A DNA stretch of 64,000 nt from Armillaria gallica (GCA_037576215.1 JBANDB010000007.1:403001-467000); one strand, 5' to 3'; shown: positions 40,156 through 51,895, numbered from the stretch's first letter. Made by a program: numbers and translations. The notes: generated by a model not told the origin, from the letters alone.

Positions 40156-42008
40156 ATGACTACTATATCGACGCACAATGGTATGTGAGGTTGTATTGCC
40201 AAAATTTTGACTCCTCATTCTGTTATCAGTAGGAAAAATCCAAATGAATGAAGAGGAATGGAGGAAACGTTATCACGACATCATCTTTCCACTCGATTTA
40301 TTTGAATCGGTAAGTGTATAAAAGCACGAAAAGAAGGGAAGCAAATGACATATTGCAGATACCAGAGGAACGTCTCAAGCATGCGGAGATTCTCCCCGAG
40401 GTCACCCTCTCCGCCTTCACCGAGACCGGCCACGCAGAATCAGACATTCTAGTACCAAAGCAAAGGTCCTACATCGGTAGATATCCTGTCATACCGTCCT
40501 CCCTCGCGAACACGCGCTGCGCCGACCTCGGTGCTGAAGGAGTCTTGGAGAAGCTCAACACCACACTCGGCACGGCGTACACTCTGGATGCCCCCTGCCT
40601 ATCCTTGCTTCTCGAAGACTATATCGCCAAGGATTACGACTTTGGCACTGCATACGCTCGTCTCCGGCCAATATGGCACAATAATTTGACCACTGTGGTC
40701 GAAGAGAAGCTACGCGCCCACGAAGCATGGGACTGGGAGATGCGACAGAAGGTGCTCGTTGAAAACAGGATCATCAGCACGATTATGCCCCCTCGACGCG
40801 TCTGGGATCTATGCAGTAACCGGGTAGTGCCATGGCACTTCGTCCGCCGACAGCCATATCCGATATCACATGCGTGGATGGAAGAAAAAGATCGTGAGGA
40901 TGTCCTGACGCCCATCAATGGACGCGAATGGCCCGTGCCCATCCCGAAGGATGTCAATCTCGACCTCATTCGCATCGAGATGCTCAACATAGGTGCGGAA
41001 TATGTGTGGTTGGATGTTCTCTGTTTGAGACAGGTGGGTGGGACGAGGGAGGATCTGCGTCTGGAGGAGTGGAAGGTCGACGTACCCACCATTGGATGTG
41101 TATATCAGAGGACCCGGGTGGTGTGCTACTTCAGCGGGTTGGGCCGGCCTTTGAGTTTGAAGGCGGGTGACATCGAAAGTGATCAGAGTTGGTTCAGACG
41201 CGCGTGGACGCTGCAGGAGATCGATGAGAATCCGATCATTGGTGGGGATACGGGCGACAACAAGATCATGGAAACGGAGATACAGAGAGAGTTTGAGGAG
41301 AGACTCTCATCATTATCGTACTTCGGCCGCTCAGGGGGGTACCCGGGTATTTTTGAAGTGCTACAGGACATGCAGAATCGTGTGTCGAAGAATCCCGTGG
41401 ATAAAGTTGCGGGATTGGCATATCTTCTGCAAACACAAGAAATACCAGCATACTATGAAACACAGTCCGAAGAGGATGCATGGACAGCGCTGGTACGTGT
41501 GATGCCCGAGTTCATTCGAACGCAGTTGCTCTTCTGCCGTCACGCACCTGGGAATGGATACAAAGTCTGGCGCCCATCGTGGAGGCAGGTCATGCTTATG
41601 CCGGAGATCGAGATGCTACCACCATCGCGCAGAGTTGACCTGACAGAAGACACCGATGCTGACTGGTATCGGGGACTCTGCATTCATTCGGGTTATGTAC
41701 AAGGGCTCAGTGGCCCAAAGCGGCGCCAAGAGGGAGATCTGATCGTCGAAGATAACTCTGGGGCGGCGCACAAATTCAAAATTGTCACATACCACCCAAT
41801 ACCAGATGGATTCTACACACTACTAGGGTGTGACTTAGACTGTATTGACGAATTCATCATCAGCGGGACAGAGTGGGCAGTTGGGAGCAGATCGCAAGGC
41901 CAGGAGTTCCGTAAAGTGTCGTTGGTAGTACTGGAAAGCTCAGAGGAAGTACGCAGGTTGATGCAACTCCCAGGTGTTGCAAATGAGTCTTCCATACTTC
42001 TCGCTTGA
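40156..42008 (+). CDS. HET-domain (heterokaryon incompatibility-type) protein
   Basis: Three exons, 40156-40180, 40230-40309 and 40359-42008, introns 49 and 49 bases, 584 residues. The two small exons add MTTISTHNVGKIQMNEEEW and WRKRYHDIIFPLDLFES before IPEERLKHAE. HET-domain blocks lie at about 200-320: PISHAWMEEKDRED, EYVWLDVLCLRQVGG, VYQRTRVVCYFSGLGRPL and SWFRRAWTLQEI. Downstream is SRNPVDKVAGLAYLLQT-like text (NPVDKVAGLAYLL) common in basidiomycete HET proteins. HET domains mediate programmed cell death in non-self recognition in ascomycetes; in basidiomycetes the role is less clear. The gene is intact, single-copy here and lies between a dead A copy and the dead B5. Confidence 0.88.
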
Positions 42009-42579
42009 TATCAGTATGCATTTAATATAATTACTTTCTGAGGCATATCCCCTATTCTTAGCGCTTTTTCAGAGTTTGACGAGAACCATGTGGGACGCGA
42101 CCAAGGAGTCAATTTTGGTGAGTGGTGAGAATAAAGTGCTGCACTGTAGCAGATCCTTTCTATCTTTCAGCGGTGTTCTGGGATTCGTTGCCAAGGAGCC
42201 ATCCGTTACACTGCAGAGGTGCCATACAATCCAATCATCAAGCAAGATAAATATGAAATATTCTGCATACCGAGGGAAAGCAAATACAGCGAGGCATTTA
42301 TCGCATTCAGAGCAGGCGAAGAATACAACGTGGTGCATCAGCAAGCTGACAATCCACCGGTAGACCTTTCAGCCTGTCAGGCCAAACACACAACCTGTCG
42401 AGACACTGAGAGATTGTGGTTACCAAATGCATTGGGTTTGGTAGCGCGGAAGGCTGCTCCTCAGCGCTCAGCACGATGGTCTGATTGACTCGAGATCACT
42501 ACATCCCACCAAACCGTTGCCCTCGTGATCTAGTTAACCATAAGACATCTCGTAATGGAACATTTCTGCGGCCATGATT
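42009..42579. other. HET gene 3' flank and unassigned stretch
   Basis: Open frames on both strands around 42070-42490 lack domains or copies elsewhere. One of them (42219-42488) reads PYNPIIKQDKYEIFCIPRES, which could be coding, but it has no start or splice support. Confidence 0.35.
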
Positions 42580-43588
42580 TCATTTTTCCACCACCGTGCG
42601 CCTCATCTCCTCAACGTTGAACTCGATTATCTCCATGTACCCAGTTCTCCAGCTTATACAGTCCCACCGTACAACATTAAAATCCAGATCCTCCAACAGG
42701 ATAGCCTTTTTCAGGCAGGCGCAGAGATCTGGATTTTCGTCGTCTGGATGTTCTTTGATTGGTTGATGGATGTATACTGTTACCGTTAGGTCGACGAGCT
42801 GGTGAAGGTACACCATTCGTGCAAGTTCCCGCCAAAGGACAATACTCCCGCAGAAGGCGAGATCTCGGAGAAGGGGAACTGAGAAAAACAGGCGACGGAT
42901 GCTGGCGGTAGAACAAACGCCACTTATCGACGAGTGGAGACTATGTAGGTAGGGTAAAAATGATCAGAATCCATCAAGAGGATAGATCATTGCGATGCTG
43001 ATCGTGAGCGGCGAACTTCTGGAAAGGGAGAGGAGATGTTTTCGCAGACTGCTTCGACCGGGTGGGAGGTTAGAGGAGCACGCGCTCTCAAGGGATATGT
43101 CGGTCCACAAGGAACCGGAGGAACGGGAGCTCTCCAGTGATGACAGATGTAACCGAGAAGCCAAGGGATGGTTTTCCTGCCGAGTTCGACGTTGGCATCG
43201 ATGGACATCTGGAAGATATATAGCAAGACATCTTTCGGAAGATGTCGAATGGGCGCGAATGATTCTCGAGATCCTGCAGGACAAGATCACGTTCGTGCTG
43301 AAGAGACGTAGCCTGCGTCTGAAGATGCTCATCGAGGGTGACAATCTCAGATTCGAGGCGACGCATGTGCTCCTTGACTGATGTCAACGTCTCCGAGTCT
43401 AGATCTTCCGATGACTGCCCGGTGCGAAGGAGCACCAGGATATTGCTGCACACGGTATGCAGTCCAATAGTCATATCTGCCGGGGTACGGTGAGGACGGT
43501 AATCAGAGATTTCCTGGAAAAGGATTACATGAGATGAGCCGAGGCAAATGATGACGACTGGACTAACAGTAGATCGTTCTGATTCCAT
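42580..43588 (-). pseudogene. B5, family B F-box gene, truncated and frameshifted
   Basis: Starts 43588 (MESERST, exon 1 43588-43568; intron 43567-43514, 54 bases) and reads a normal N-terminus (VLLRTGQSSEDLDSETLTS, EHMRRLESEIVTLDEHLQ). A deletion after QDLENH shifts the frame at about 43265. The F-box follows in another frame (YIFQMSIDANVELGRKTIP), with further shifts after LGYICHHWRAP and after RSSPLTISIAMIYPLD. The copy ends near 42580 at VEDLDFN-type text, lacking the last third of the gene. It is the mirror image of B4. Confidence 0.85.
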
Positions 43589-43985
43589 CGATAACTCGAG
43601 GGCTTGCCGGCTGGATGTCTGTGAGCAAGTCAGACCGAAGAACGTCTCCTTTGATGAACAAAATTCATACCTCCGTGAAGTATTCAGAGTGCTTGGGATG
43701 GGGACAACGATGGCTGAGGATGATGGGCGAAGGAGTCAAGGGAGGCAAATAAGATTTAGGTTCGTTACTCACGATGCGCGTCTTGAGAGCTTATTTACTA
43801 GCCTATTGGAACCCGCGTCCACTTCGAGAACCCGCAGGTCTGAATACTGTGCCACACGATCCGTGAGTCTGAGAAGTTATTCATTGAGGAATTTGGCCTG
43901 GAAGTACCTTGGTGATGGGCCTTCCTGAATCCTGATTCCCTTCGACGTCTATTCCGCCTTCGTTTGGAAATGAAATCATTAACTG
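43589..43985 (-). promoter_or_regulatory. B5 upstream region
   Basis: Reverse-strand copy of the B4 promoter (compare 26330-26540), including 'tgactccttcgcccatcatcctcagccatc'. The CACGTG element seen before B4 is altered here ('gcgcgtcttgag' on the plus strand), matching the dead state of B5. Confidence 0.5.
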
Positions 43986-44545
43986 ATGCAATCGAAAGAG
44001 CGACCATTCATTGATCCTACGGGTGGGAACACGAACGCGACCGACGACGATGAACCTACAAGGAGGCCATCAGCATATAGAAAGATAGTGAGAGATGCAC
44101 CTCACGCACATTTAACTGCAACAGAGATGTCTACAGATGGACTCGTCGATTGGTTTATCCCTGCGGAACTCATTGAGCGCCAGGTCGCACAATGTCGGCT
44201 ACGTCGACAGCCAGTCCTTTCTGTACGTTATCCAGGAAGGCCTTGCTGAGCTTCCCAGTTGGCGTGCTCCACATCCTCATATCCGCCAATAAGTTGGTCC
44301 ACACCAGGTGGCGTAGCCTCTCAGGCTGCCGAAGCACCCTGCCCCATTAATGACTGAACAAGTCGAATCCGTCTTTGATGTGCAGGTGCTCCAGGACGTT
44401 GACCAGTTCGTCGACGAAGATATCGATGGTCTAGAACGACAGCAACTTTGATGGTAGATGCGTCGAACGGCACAAAATAAAGATGAGAATTCGCGTATCA
44501 CTAGCCGTCACAACCGAACTGAAAGTAATGTTAGTGACCGGTAGG
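43986..44545 (-). pseudogene. Relic P5, iminopeptidase with stop at the catalytic serine
   Basis: Mirror copy of P3. On the minus strand it reads DGFDLF then SH, stop (TAA at 44349-44347), WGR, in place of GHSWGG. The last exons are partly present near 43990-44090, with a changed frame. It shares the same lesion as P3 and lies between U5 and B5. Confidence 0.8.
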
Positions 44546-44589
44546 GGCCAAGGTGCTGGAGATAGACCGAGATCAGGAAGGCTGCGTCA

Positions 44590-45200
44590 ACATTACTAGC
44601 GCGTAGCAACACACCTGTAACTTTTCGTCGTCACGCTCTCCTTTGTAGTTGCCCGGGAATGAAGAGACCTGAAAGCGGGGCCAGTTTCTATCCACGTGTT
44701 ATGTTGGTGAGAGTAGATGAAGGGGAGCACACACCTTATCAAGTTTGCTGACGCGCCCGTCATCCCACAAGATACATGCTTGTTGATCTCGGGACTCAAA
44801 GGGTCAGTTGTTCCTCTTCAAGAACTGACAGTCTCCGTAGCAGAAAAAAGGACGCCAGAATCGCGATAGGATGCCCAAGTGTCTGACCGGGATGTTGCTG
44901 AAGAGAGATTGTCGACGTTCTTCGCGGAAAATTACTTGAAAGAACGTTAGCGTCGAGAAAAAGTCATGATGAGGAGATAGCGCACCTACTTGAGGAAATT
45001 CGGCATGACTCCATGTCAAAATCCTGTTGCAACCGGTGGTGTTGACACTGATGAAACGGAACGATATCAAGAGTAGCGCTTGCGCTAAACGCGACATCAA
45101 GAAGGTACACGGAGTATTGGGGAGATATGATGATGGAAGGAAGAAAAGGAAATTGTTTTTGTTTGTTCGCTTTGCAGTTCGTCCTGATCTCTACTCGGAT
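44590..45200 (-). pseudogene. U5, decayed copy of the U unit
   Basis: Minus-strand copy of U3, starting around 45140 with SPQYSVYLLDVAFSASATLD, then VPFHQCQHHRLQQDFDMES, and continuing to PVRHLGILSRFWRPFF. The frame breaks after 'gttcttgaagaggaacaact'. U5 and U3 agree with each other more closely than with U1 or U2. Confidence 0.5.
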
Positions 45201-45239
45201 ACTCGGACCGTTCCGATCCAGATCTTCACCAGTCATCAT

Positions 45240-45479
45240 ATCGATCTCTCCAAGGATCCAGCACCAACATGACTCGCGAACCAGTCCTGGAACCGTGCGT
45301 ATACTTTTCAGAATTAAAATCCTCCTTTCGAAATTATCTAATTGCATGATAAACAGATTATCGGTGTTGTCTTCTAAACCGCCCTTGCCCGACATTAAAG
45401 ATTTAGTCCAAGCAACTGTAACGAAGCTCCATTTTGTACGTGATGCACTGGGAAAAATCTAGAAACCTGCTGACGCGCA
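45240..45479 (+). other. A4 upstream flank, empty MITE site
   Basis: Contains 'ctaattgcatgataaacagattatcgg' (about 45330-45360), the uninterrupted counterpart of the MITE insertion site at 38660-39150. It also has the A-type leader ending 'cctgctgacgcgca'. Confidence 0.7.
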
Positions 45480-46617
45480 ACGCAGCCTAGTATCCCACCT
45501 GAACTCATCGACGAAATCGTTGATTACCTCTGGGATGACAAAGACACGCTTGTCGCTTGTTCCTTCGTCTCCCGATTATTCTACATCCGCACCCGCGTAC
45601 ACCTTTCTCGTAGCATCGAGCTGAAGCACACGCCTGACGATGAGTCGTCCTCGCAAAAAATCCTCCCGTACATCAAGAAAATCACGATACGCTGGGGTTC
45701 CGATAATATCCCCAGCTTGACTCCATTCCTCTCTTCTCTTCCAAATCACTGCACTCCACCTCGATATGATCGATTTCTTCAATCCGTGGTCTTTGCACCA
45801 CCTTGTCTGTCAGCTACGCGGGCTGACGAGCATTGATTTGAGGCATACTTATACAATTCCATGGGACTGTTCTGGTAGAACCTCCTACTATGAACCTTGA
45901 CGAGCCATTTCCGAGGATCAACAAGATATCGATGTGTGGGACATCGTTTCATGCATCTGTTGTAGAATTACTCATCCGTCGGCGGGAGTTACGAGCGATA
46001 TACGTTGATTCTCTCCGCGAGCTTTGCATCGAATACCCGCCTGGCGAATACCTGTCTTCCATATGTGCCTTTGTGCATGCGGCATCGAGGTCATTGAAGA
46101 GCTTGGACATTCGAATCCGTAGAGTCAGTGAGTGATGCCCTCATTTTTCTGTATAACGTGTACTCATGATCTGAATGAAGGATCCAGTATCAATACACTT
46201 TCAAGTTGGCCCGCACAGCCTGACTTGCTTCCATTGACTATGCCAACATTGCAGATTGAAGTGCAGTGCAGCCGATACGGTTGGCATGCCAGGGTCATGA
46301 CATGGTTGATCGATTCTTTGAATAGCACTAACGGACCTATCCTGATGGAGACCCTGACGCTGGTGGTCGTATCTCCTGGGTTCCATGATGGGGTGTCTAT
46401 CAAACTAGAAGATATGGCGATACAATTTTCGATGCTGGATGAGATCTTGATAGGCCTGGACATGAAGGTGTTTCGACGACTGAAGGTGTTATTTAAACGG
46501 TACGTTGATAGCCCTCCTTCTGGGGAAGCGTCGTACTATATAAATTGGGTCCATGAAAAGCTCCAGCGTGTGGATAAGAGAAACATGCTCGATGTAGATG
46601 TTGAATATACAAGTTGA
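45480..46617 (+). pseudogene. A4, F-box protein (family A), no start codon and a frameshift
   Basis: ACG (45480-45482) stands where A1 and A2 have ATG. The F-box is readable (SIPPELIDEIVDYLWDDKD, ACSFVSRLFYIRTRVHL). A deletion at about 45750 ('ccaaatcactgc' for 'ccaaacctcactgc') shifts the frame. The rest of exon 1 (PFPRINKISMCGTSFHASV) and exon 2 (about 46208-46617) are open. The pattern resembles A3 and A6. Dead unless the frame is corrected by unusual means. Confidence 0.8.
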
Positions 46618-46928
46618 AATAGTCCAATGTCATATAGTTCGTGAATTAGTATATGTAGAGAAGTTGGGACAGCGACTAATTTCCGAGGGCCGAAACGAAA
46701 TGAAGACTGACCATCGCTTCTCTGATTTTTACCTTTATGAGGAGTACTATTACTTGGTGTTCAAGGGACTTTCGCAAGAAACTCCGAAAGACAGAAATTT
46801 TTATACATGTAAGTAGTCATTAACACATTTGCTACAATGCAGCAATACTATTTTCTCGGCCTATTTTATTTATCTAACAAACGAATGCAGCTCTGATTCA
46901 TGGAACTCGGGAGAAAAACAAGGCCGTG
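46618..46928. other. Convergent 3' region between A4 and C4
   Basis: No gene. A-type and C/H-type 3' flanks ('gctacaatgcagcaatactattttctcggcctattttatttat') meet here. The latter recurs behind H and at the right edge of the window. Confidence 0.5.
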
Positions 46929-46982
46929 CTGTTTGAAAAAATGTGAGTGAATAATTAACTTGCGAAAGAAAGTGTCACTAAC
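46929..46982 (-). other. Relic of hydrophobin last intron behind C4
   Basis: A 54-base GTTAGT...CAG interval on the minus strand (46982-46929), then 'cacggccttgttttt', equivalent to the start of the last hydrophobin exon. It lies just beyond the C4 stop codon and is out of frame with C4. Confidence 0.65.
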
Positions 46983-46986
46983 GAGA

Positions 46987-47688
46987 TCATTCTCCAAGAG
47001 GAAGGACCGGGGAGATGGTCGGGGAGCCTGTAACAACCTGTCTGCCTGCAAGAACGGGAAGAGCAGGAATGGCGGGTGGAGCGGGAAAGGCGGGCGGGGC
47101 TGGGGGAGCTGGGAGGACAGGAATCTGTCTGCCTGCAAGAATGGGAAGAGCTGGGAGGGGAAGGACCGGAACGGCGGGCGGGGCAGGAAGGGCGGGTGGA
47201 GCTGGAGGAGCTGGGGGAGCTGGGAGGACAGGGATTTGTCTGCCTGCGAGAACGGGAAGAACGGGAGTAGCGGGAAGCGCCGGAGTAGCAGGTAGAGCCG
47301 GAAGGGCAGGAACTTGTCTACCTGTGAGAACAGGAAGAACGGGAGTAGCAGGGAGAGCTGGAGTAGCAGGAAGTGCCGGAGTAGCAGGTAGAGCCGGAAG
47401 TTGTCTGCCTTTTAATGTGGGAAGAGCTGGAATTGCGGGAGGAGCGGGTAGAGCTAGAATAGTGATCTGCCTCCCTGTAATATCACGGGGAAGGGCTGGG
47501 GAAATAACCGGGGAAATCGTTACAACCTGTCTGCCCATAATAACAGCGCGGGGAAGGGTGGGGAGGACTGGGGAAATCGTAACCTGCCTGCCCGTAATAT
47601 CATCACGGGGAAGGACGACAGGGATAACCCCGGCGCTGGCAAGAAGAGGCAAAGCCAGGAGAGCGGACACAGAGATATGAGCGAACAT
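46987..47688 (-). CDS. C4, longest secreted Ala/Leu/Pro repeat protein
   Basis: An intronless 233-residue protein on the minus strand. Signal peptide [20 protein letters not shown], then eight GRQ-opened blocks (for example TGRQVTIS, LKGRQLPAL, LTGRQVPAL, LAGRQIPVL twice, LAGRQVVTG), separated by PALPATPALPA and PAPPAPPAFPAPPA runs. C3 has six such blocks. Composition is nearly only Pro, Ala, Leu, Val, Ile, Gly, Arg and Gln, with no mature cysteine. TATAAGA is at 47761-47755 (minus), 73 bases before the start. The opposite strand is open and reads as a collagen-like GRAG pattern, but that is a shadow. Predicted cell surface or wall; function unknown. Confidence 0.85.
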   Translation of the reverse strand: MFAHISVSALLALPLLASAGVIPVVLPRDDITGRQVTISPVLPTLPRAVIMGRQVVTISPVISPALPRDITGRQITILALPAPPAIPALPTLKGRQLPALPATPALPATPALPATPVLPVLTGRQVPALPALPATPALPATPVLPVLAGRQIPVLPAPPAPPAPPALPAPPAVPVLPLPALPILAGRQIPVLPAPPAPPAFPAPPAIPALPVLAGRQVVTGSPTISPVLPLGE

Positions 47689-48299
47689 TGTAAAGTAAGA
47701 TATAAGCTGTAGAGTTGTGAGGGCTTGAGAATGATACCTGGTGGTTAATCCTTCTCTTATAGCTTTCTAACCTGTCTCTCTGGGCGACAGAAGTCATCAG
47801 TCGTGGAGTAGAAACCAAAATGCAGGTTGATGAGTGCCCAGGTCGAGTGGGGGAACGAATGACGCGCATGACGCGGTCAACTCTCGTTAGGGCTGGTATG
47901 CTTTTATGATGCGCGGAACCGAGCGAGGAAGAATCAGTCAGAAATAGTCCCTTGTCACGGTGCGAGCCTTCTCTGATCATCATTACCAGTGACTGGGCTC
48001 GTTCGTGCGAAGATAGTCGTCAGGTTACGGGGATACGAAGATCCAGTGTGTTGATGTTCCCCGCCGCCGCCATCCCGCCAGTCACTGGATGGCGATAGTA
48101 TTCGGAATAGACTAATTCCATCTAATAGTAGAGTCGAGAAAAAACAGTTACTGCAATCTGACGCTTTGGCATCAGAGTCGATCTAAGCGTAAACCATGAA
48201 TGCGCCTAGACTGTCGGACTTAGATGGTGGAACATGTCCTGACGCCTTCGTACCGATGCCACGCAAGTGGTGTGGGTTGAACATATAGCCTATGATTCG
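47689..48299 (-). promoter_or_regulatory. C4 promoter and upstream flank
   Basis: Minus-strand counterpart of 15400-15997. Leader 'caagccctcacaactctacagctta', TATA at 47755-47761, 'ctgatgacttctgtcgccc' and 'gggatggcggcggcggggaacatcaac' are shared with C1-C3. No gene is seen. Confidence 0.6.
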
Positions 48300-49540
48300 T
48301 CACGAATAGCTGAATCCGTACTTCGAAGCATCGGGCGACTTAGAAGTCAGCGCACGAGATCAATCATGAAGGAACGTTTCATGATTTCTGTATTCGGGTC
48401 CTTATCACAAATCATTTTCCAGAAAAACATTGACGCAAAGAATGGTACTATACCTAGCTCGATACAAGTTATATCTCAAACGCCAAGAGCGAATTTTTAA
48501 AAGAATCCAACGGCGGAGGCGCTGTACCATCACGCCTATAGGATTTATAGGCTCCCCAACAAAGTCCTCACCAGTATATGCGGGCTCATTGATCGCAAGG
48601 GTCGGAAAACAAACGCAGTCAAGATGGTCCATGTACTCAGCTCTCCCGTGAACCTGTCCCGAGGTCGGTCAGCATGTATCAAAAATGAGAATGAAATGGC
48701 TACTCACATCTCCACTGCAACGGAGATATTCGCCAACGGACTCAGCGATTGGCCCGTTGAATATATTAATTCCTGTGCGCCCACGGCCAGCCATTCTTGT
48801 ACGTCATCCGAGAAGGCCTTACTTAGCGCCAACGAGTTAGAAAATACTAAGCGGCGCAGTGTCTGTGTACCTCAAACTCTAAAACCGAGTGTCTTGCTCC
48901 ATGAAGGCCAGGTTAACACAGATGTGGTAGAGATGGACCACGCAGTCGGCTCTCCGAACCTACACGGTCTGGTCAGCAAGCATCAAGAACAAGAGTGAAA
49001 TGGCCACCCACATCCTCGCTGTACGGAGACGTCCGCACTCATCGATTGGTTGATCGGATATACTAATCCCTTCCTATACATCATCCGGGAAGGCCTCACT
49101 CAATTTCCTAGTTGACGCCCCATATCCGCCAATGAGTTGGTAAACACCGAGTGGCGCAGTGCCTGTGTATCTCGAACTCTAAACTGAGTGGCCTGCTCCA
49201 TGAAGGCCAAGAAAATCGAACCCGTCCTGGATGCGGATCTGCCCAGAAGGTTGGCCAGTTTGCTGATGAAGATATCAATAGACCAGAATGATGATGCCTT
49301 CAATGAGCAATGCGTCGAACCAGAGTTTTTCCCAGTTGGTCGTAGAAGATGATTGGGATAGAGAAGCTTGTACCGAGGTCGGGGGATGGGGGTAGTTGTG
49401 TGATAAACCTGGTTATCGATAGGACAGGCACTTCGGCAAGTACCAAACAAGACTTGCGCGTCCATGTACGGCTATGGAGGATGCCGACAACCTTGTACCA
49501 TGCCTTCGCCTTTTTAATTGAAAGGAATGAATCCAGCCAT
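48300..49540 (-). pseudogene. Relic P6 of proline iminopeptidase-like hydrolase
   Basis: Starts ATGGCTGGATTCATTCC on the minus strand at 49540. Second-exon blocks are visible ('ctattgatatcttcatcagcaaactggccaacctt', 49270). The nucleophile region has the same rearranged text as P2 ('cttggccttcatggagcaggccactcag'), followed by a stop. A second, partial repeat of its 3' end lies at about 48630-48960, so the relic contains a short internal duplication. No catalytic residues remain. Confidence 0.7.
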
Positions 49541-49689
49541 CGAGGTAAATCTTCAGCGGATATTAGAGTGGGAAGAAGGAAAAGTCAGGGGACGCACGGA
49601 AACAATGGAAGGTACCAAGCACGGAAACGTTCTCGACCTGAGAGTACATCGGTATAAACAGAAGATAGTAATCAACTAAACTCACCACG

Positions 49690-50115
49690 CGTATCCCTTG
49701 TCAGCACTCGAAAATCCACGAAGCCGAGAATGCCCATGGAACGATAAAATGCCGACCTTCGAATGACCAGTGAGCTTTTCCATAGCGATCTAAAAGGTAT
49801 CGTTCCTCTTCACGAATCGTCAGTTTCCGTCGCAGAAAAAAGGCCGGATTCTGGAAGGGCACCATGTTGTCTGGGAAAGAATTGCTGAAGACAGATTGTC
49901 GGCGTTCTTCGCGACAAATCACTTGAAAAGACTGTCAGCATCGAGAAAAAGTCATCACTCGGAGATAGCTCACCGACCGCGAGTTGACATTAATCCATCT
50001 GCCAAGAATCATCTGCTGCTACTGATGGTGTTGACAATGATAAGACGGAATGATATCAAGACGAGCACTGGTGGTATTAAGAAGGTACACAGAGCATTAC
50101 GGAGACGGAAGAAAG
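49690..50115 (-). pseudogene. U6, decayed copy of the U unit
   Basis: Minus-strand copy matching U2 and U3: 'gtgatttgtcgcgaagaacgccgacaatctgtcttcagcaattc', then 'ttttttctgcgacggaaactgacgattcgtgaagaggaac'. It is upstream of P6, keeping the U-P order. Confidence 0.55.
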
Positions 50116-50919
50116 GAATTTGTTGACGTCAGACTTCCTTCGTCATCGACCACGACCACGACCTCGGCTCTCTTCGCGTATCCAAAAGCATCATTGTCTA
50201 ATGTTGTCATTTAGGACTGATTTGAATTTTGGATGTCGACATACCTTCAAAACATGGGTCCTGGTACATTATGTGCCCCGCAAAATCCAGCAGCGACAGC
50301 AGCTCTGACTTTAAAATTTTGTGAGCGGGTGGTAATTTGAGCTGGATCTTGACTTGTGGACGGCGATGTTTCATTACAGCCCCGCACAAAACCGAGTTGG
50401 ACCAGACTAGATCGTAGCAAAGAGTCGGAGTGCGTGGCAATACGCGACAAGCTAACCACGTGGTCGCGAAAGGCCGGATACCAAACAACTCCACTCTTCG
50501 ACCGCTACGACGACGTCGATCCTGTTTCTCGCTACAGAGTCGCCGCTCCTCTTGCAGCCTGGACTACTTCTACAGACGAATGTCTAGGGTCGCATTGGTA
50601 ACGCTTCCTGCAGGTATTCTTCTCTGAAAGCCCCACCGCTTTCCAGGACCCGGACGTTCGGCAAGACAGTTATACTCCAACTCTGAATAGCGTCGAAATG
50701 TATATGATTGTGTTCCATGCTCGACGCGTCGCATGCTGTGGATCACCGATGTCCAAGTTGAAGGACATGGCGGTACACTTTCGCTTTCCTCTTTTGGACC
50801 CTCAAGCTCAAGGTAGGCTCCGCTAGGCAGACTCTTAATCTCTTGACAGGCAAGCAGTCGAGATTTTAAATGAGAAGCTCAAGGCTTAACTCAATAGCTA
50901 GCACGAACGTCAGAGTTCC
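50116..50919. other. Unassigned stretch with one possible exon
   Basis: At 50430-50600 (+) a frame reads KLTTWSRKAGYQTTPLF, then DRYDDVDPVSRYRVAAPLAA, then WTTSTDECLGSHW, ending at a GT. It has coding-like composition but I do not recognise it and cannot find partner exons. Confidence 0.35.
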
Positions 50920-51250
50920 TCGTTATTGTTGGTGCGTGTCGTCTTCGATATCGTGATGTTAAATTGAAGCCTCCTTGTTGCCTAGCGGACGACTGCAGAC
51001 TGTCGATAAGGTTATGCTTATTGGTGCGTTACCAGCCTTGGACGAGAAGGAAAGGCAGTATGAACTTGATGGAGATTCTTCTTTGACGTGCTTGAAGCAC
51101 GTGGATGCGCATGTAAGTTCTTTCTTGAATTCATTCTTAGACGTCTGCTCATCGCGCGTAATAGTTCAGGAGTATTTTTATGACCTTGATACAACCTGTA
51201 ACGCGCATATGAAGATTCCAGTTTTGCTCCGAGTTCCTTGTCAGGGAGTG
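50920..51250 (+). pseudogene. Tail fragment of a second ACS-family permease
   Basis: Corresponds to 54150-54365 of the permease gene. 'gagttcctcgttattgttg' is followed by a donor GTGCGT, an acceptor changed to AAG, and text DKVMLIGALPALDEKERQ, then YELDGDSSLTCLK, compare DKAMLSDGLTQEEREMQ and INGESDMTDFEN. No earlier exons are present, so this is the truncated end of a duplicated transporter. Confidence 0.65.
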
Positions 51251-51895
51251 ACTTGAGGTGCTGCCTCTACATCCATGCTGCTTACAGGGCGAAATGGTAA
51301 CATCGACCGTTCATCAACATACTCAGTGCCTCCTCGACCGACTAATCGAACGCTGTAACGTCTTCGGCGGCGACTCATTAGGATGGAATGTACGAGCAGC
51401 TAAGGCGTCTGTTCGTGAATATCTTAGTTTCAGATATGCACATAGCACCAAGACTTCGCCCATCCTTAGGTTTACAGCACTGTGGTAGGACGTCGTGTCG
51501 CCGCATATAATATGTTAGGCTGGATCTCGAACTTACGGTCGCCACGCCATTGAATTGCGCAATGAAGTGCTATAGGCGTGTACGTGACACTGGAACCCCG
51601 AGCCACAGCAGAACAAGGTTTGCCCACACGGAATAGTGAAGAAATAGGCAACACCGTGACAACGACTAGACGAAGAAGCGATACACGTCAGAAAGATGAA
51701 AACGGTACGCTTCGATAACAAAAGTTAATGGGATACGCATTGACGCTACTCAGAATTATATAGGCATATATAAATCGCGGTCCCTGGACTTGACCGTCGA
51801 GATATTCTCAAGTTCTACTACATTGGTCACCCTGGCCACGAATATCCTGCCGTTCTCTCTTATATTCCCCCGCTTCCTCCCGAATCTGGATCACG
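51251..51895. other. Upstream region of the permease gene
   Basis: A 76-codon frame at 51258-51488 (GDSLGWNVRAAKASVREYL) is open but unsupported. The last 120 bases ('attatataggcatatataaatcgcggtcc', about 51757-51785) contain a TATATAAAT element about 120 bases before the start. Confidence 0.4.
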
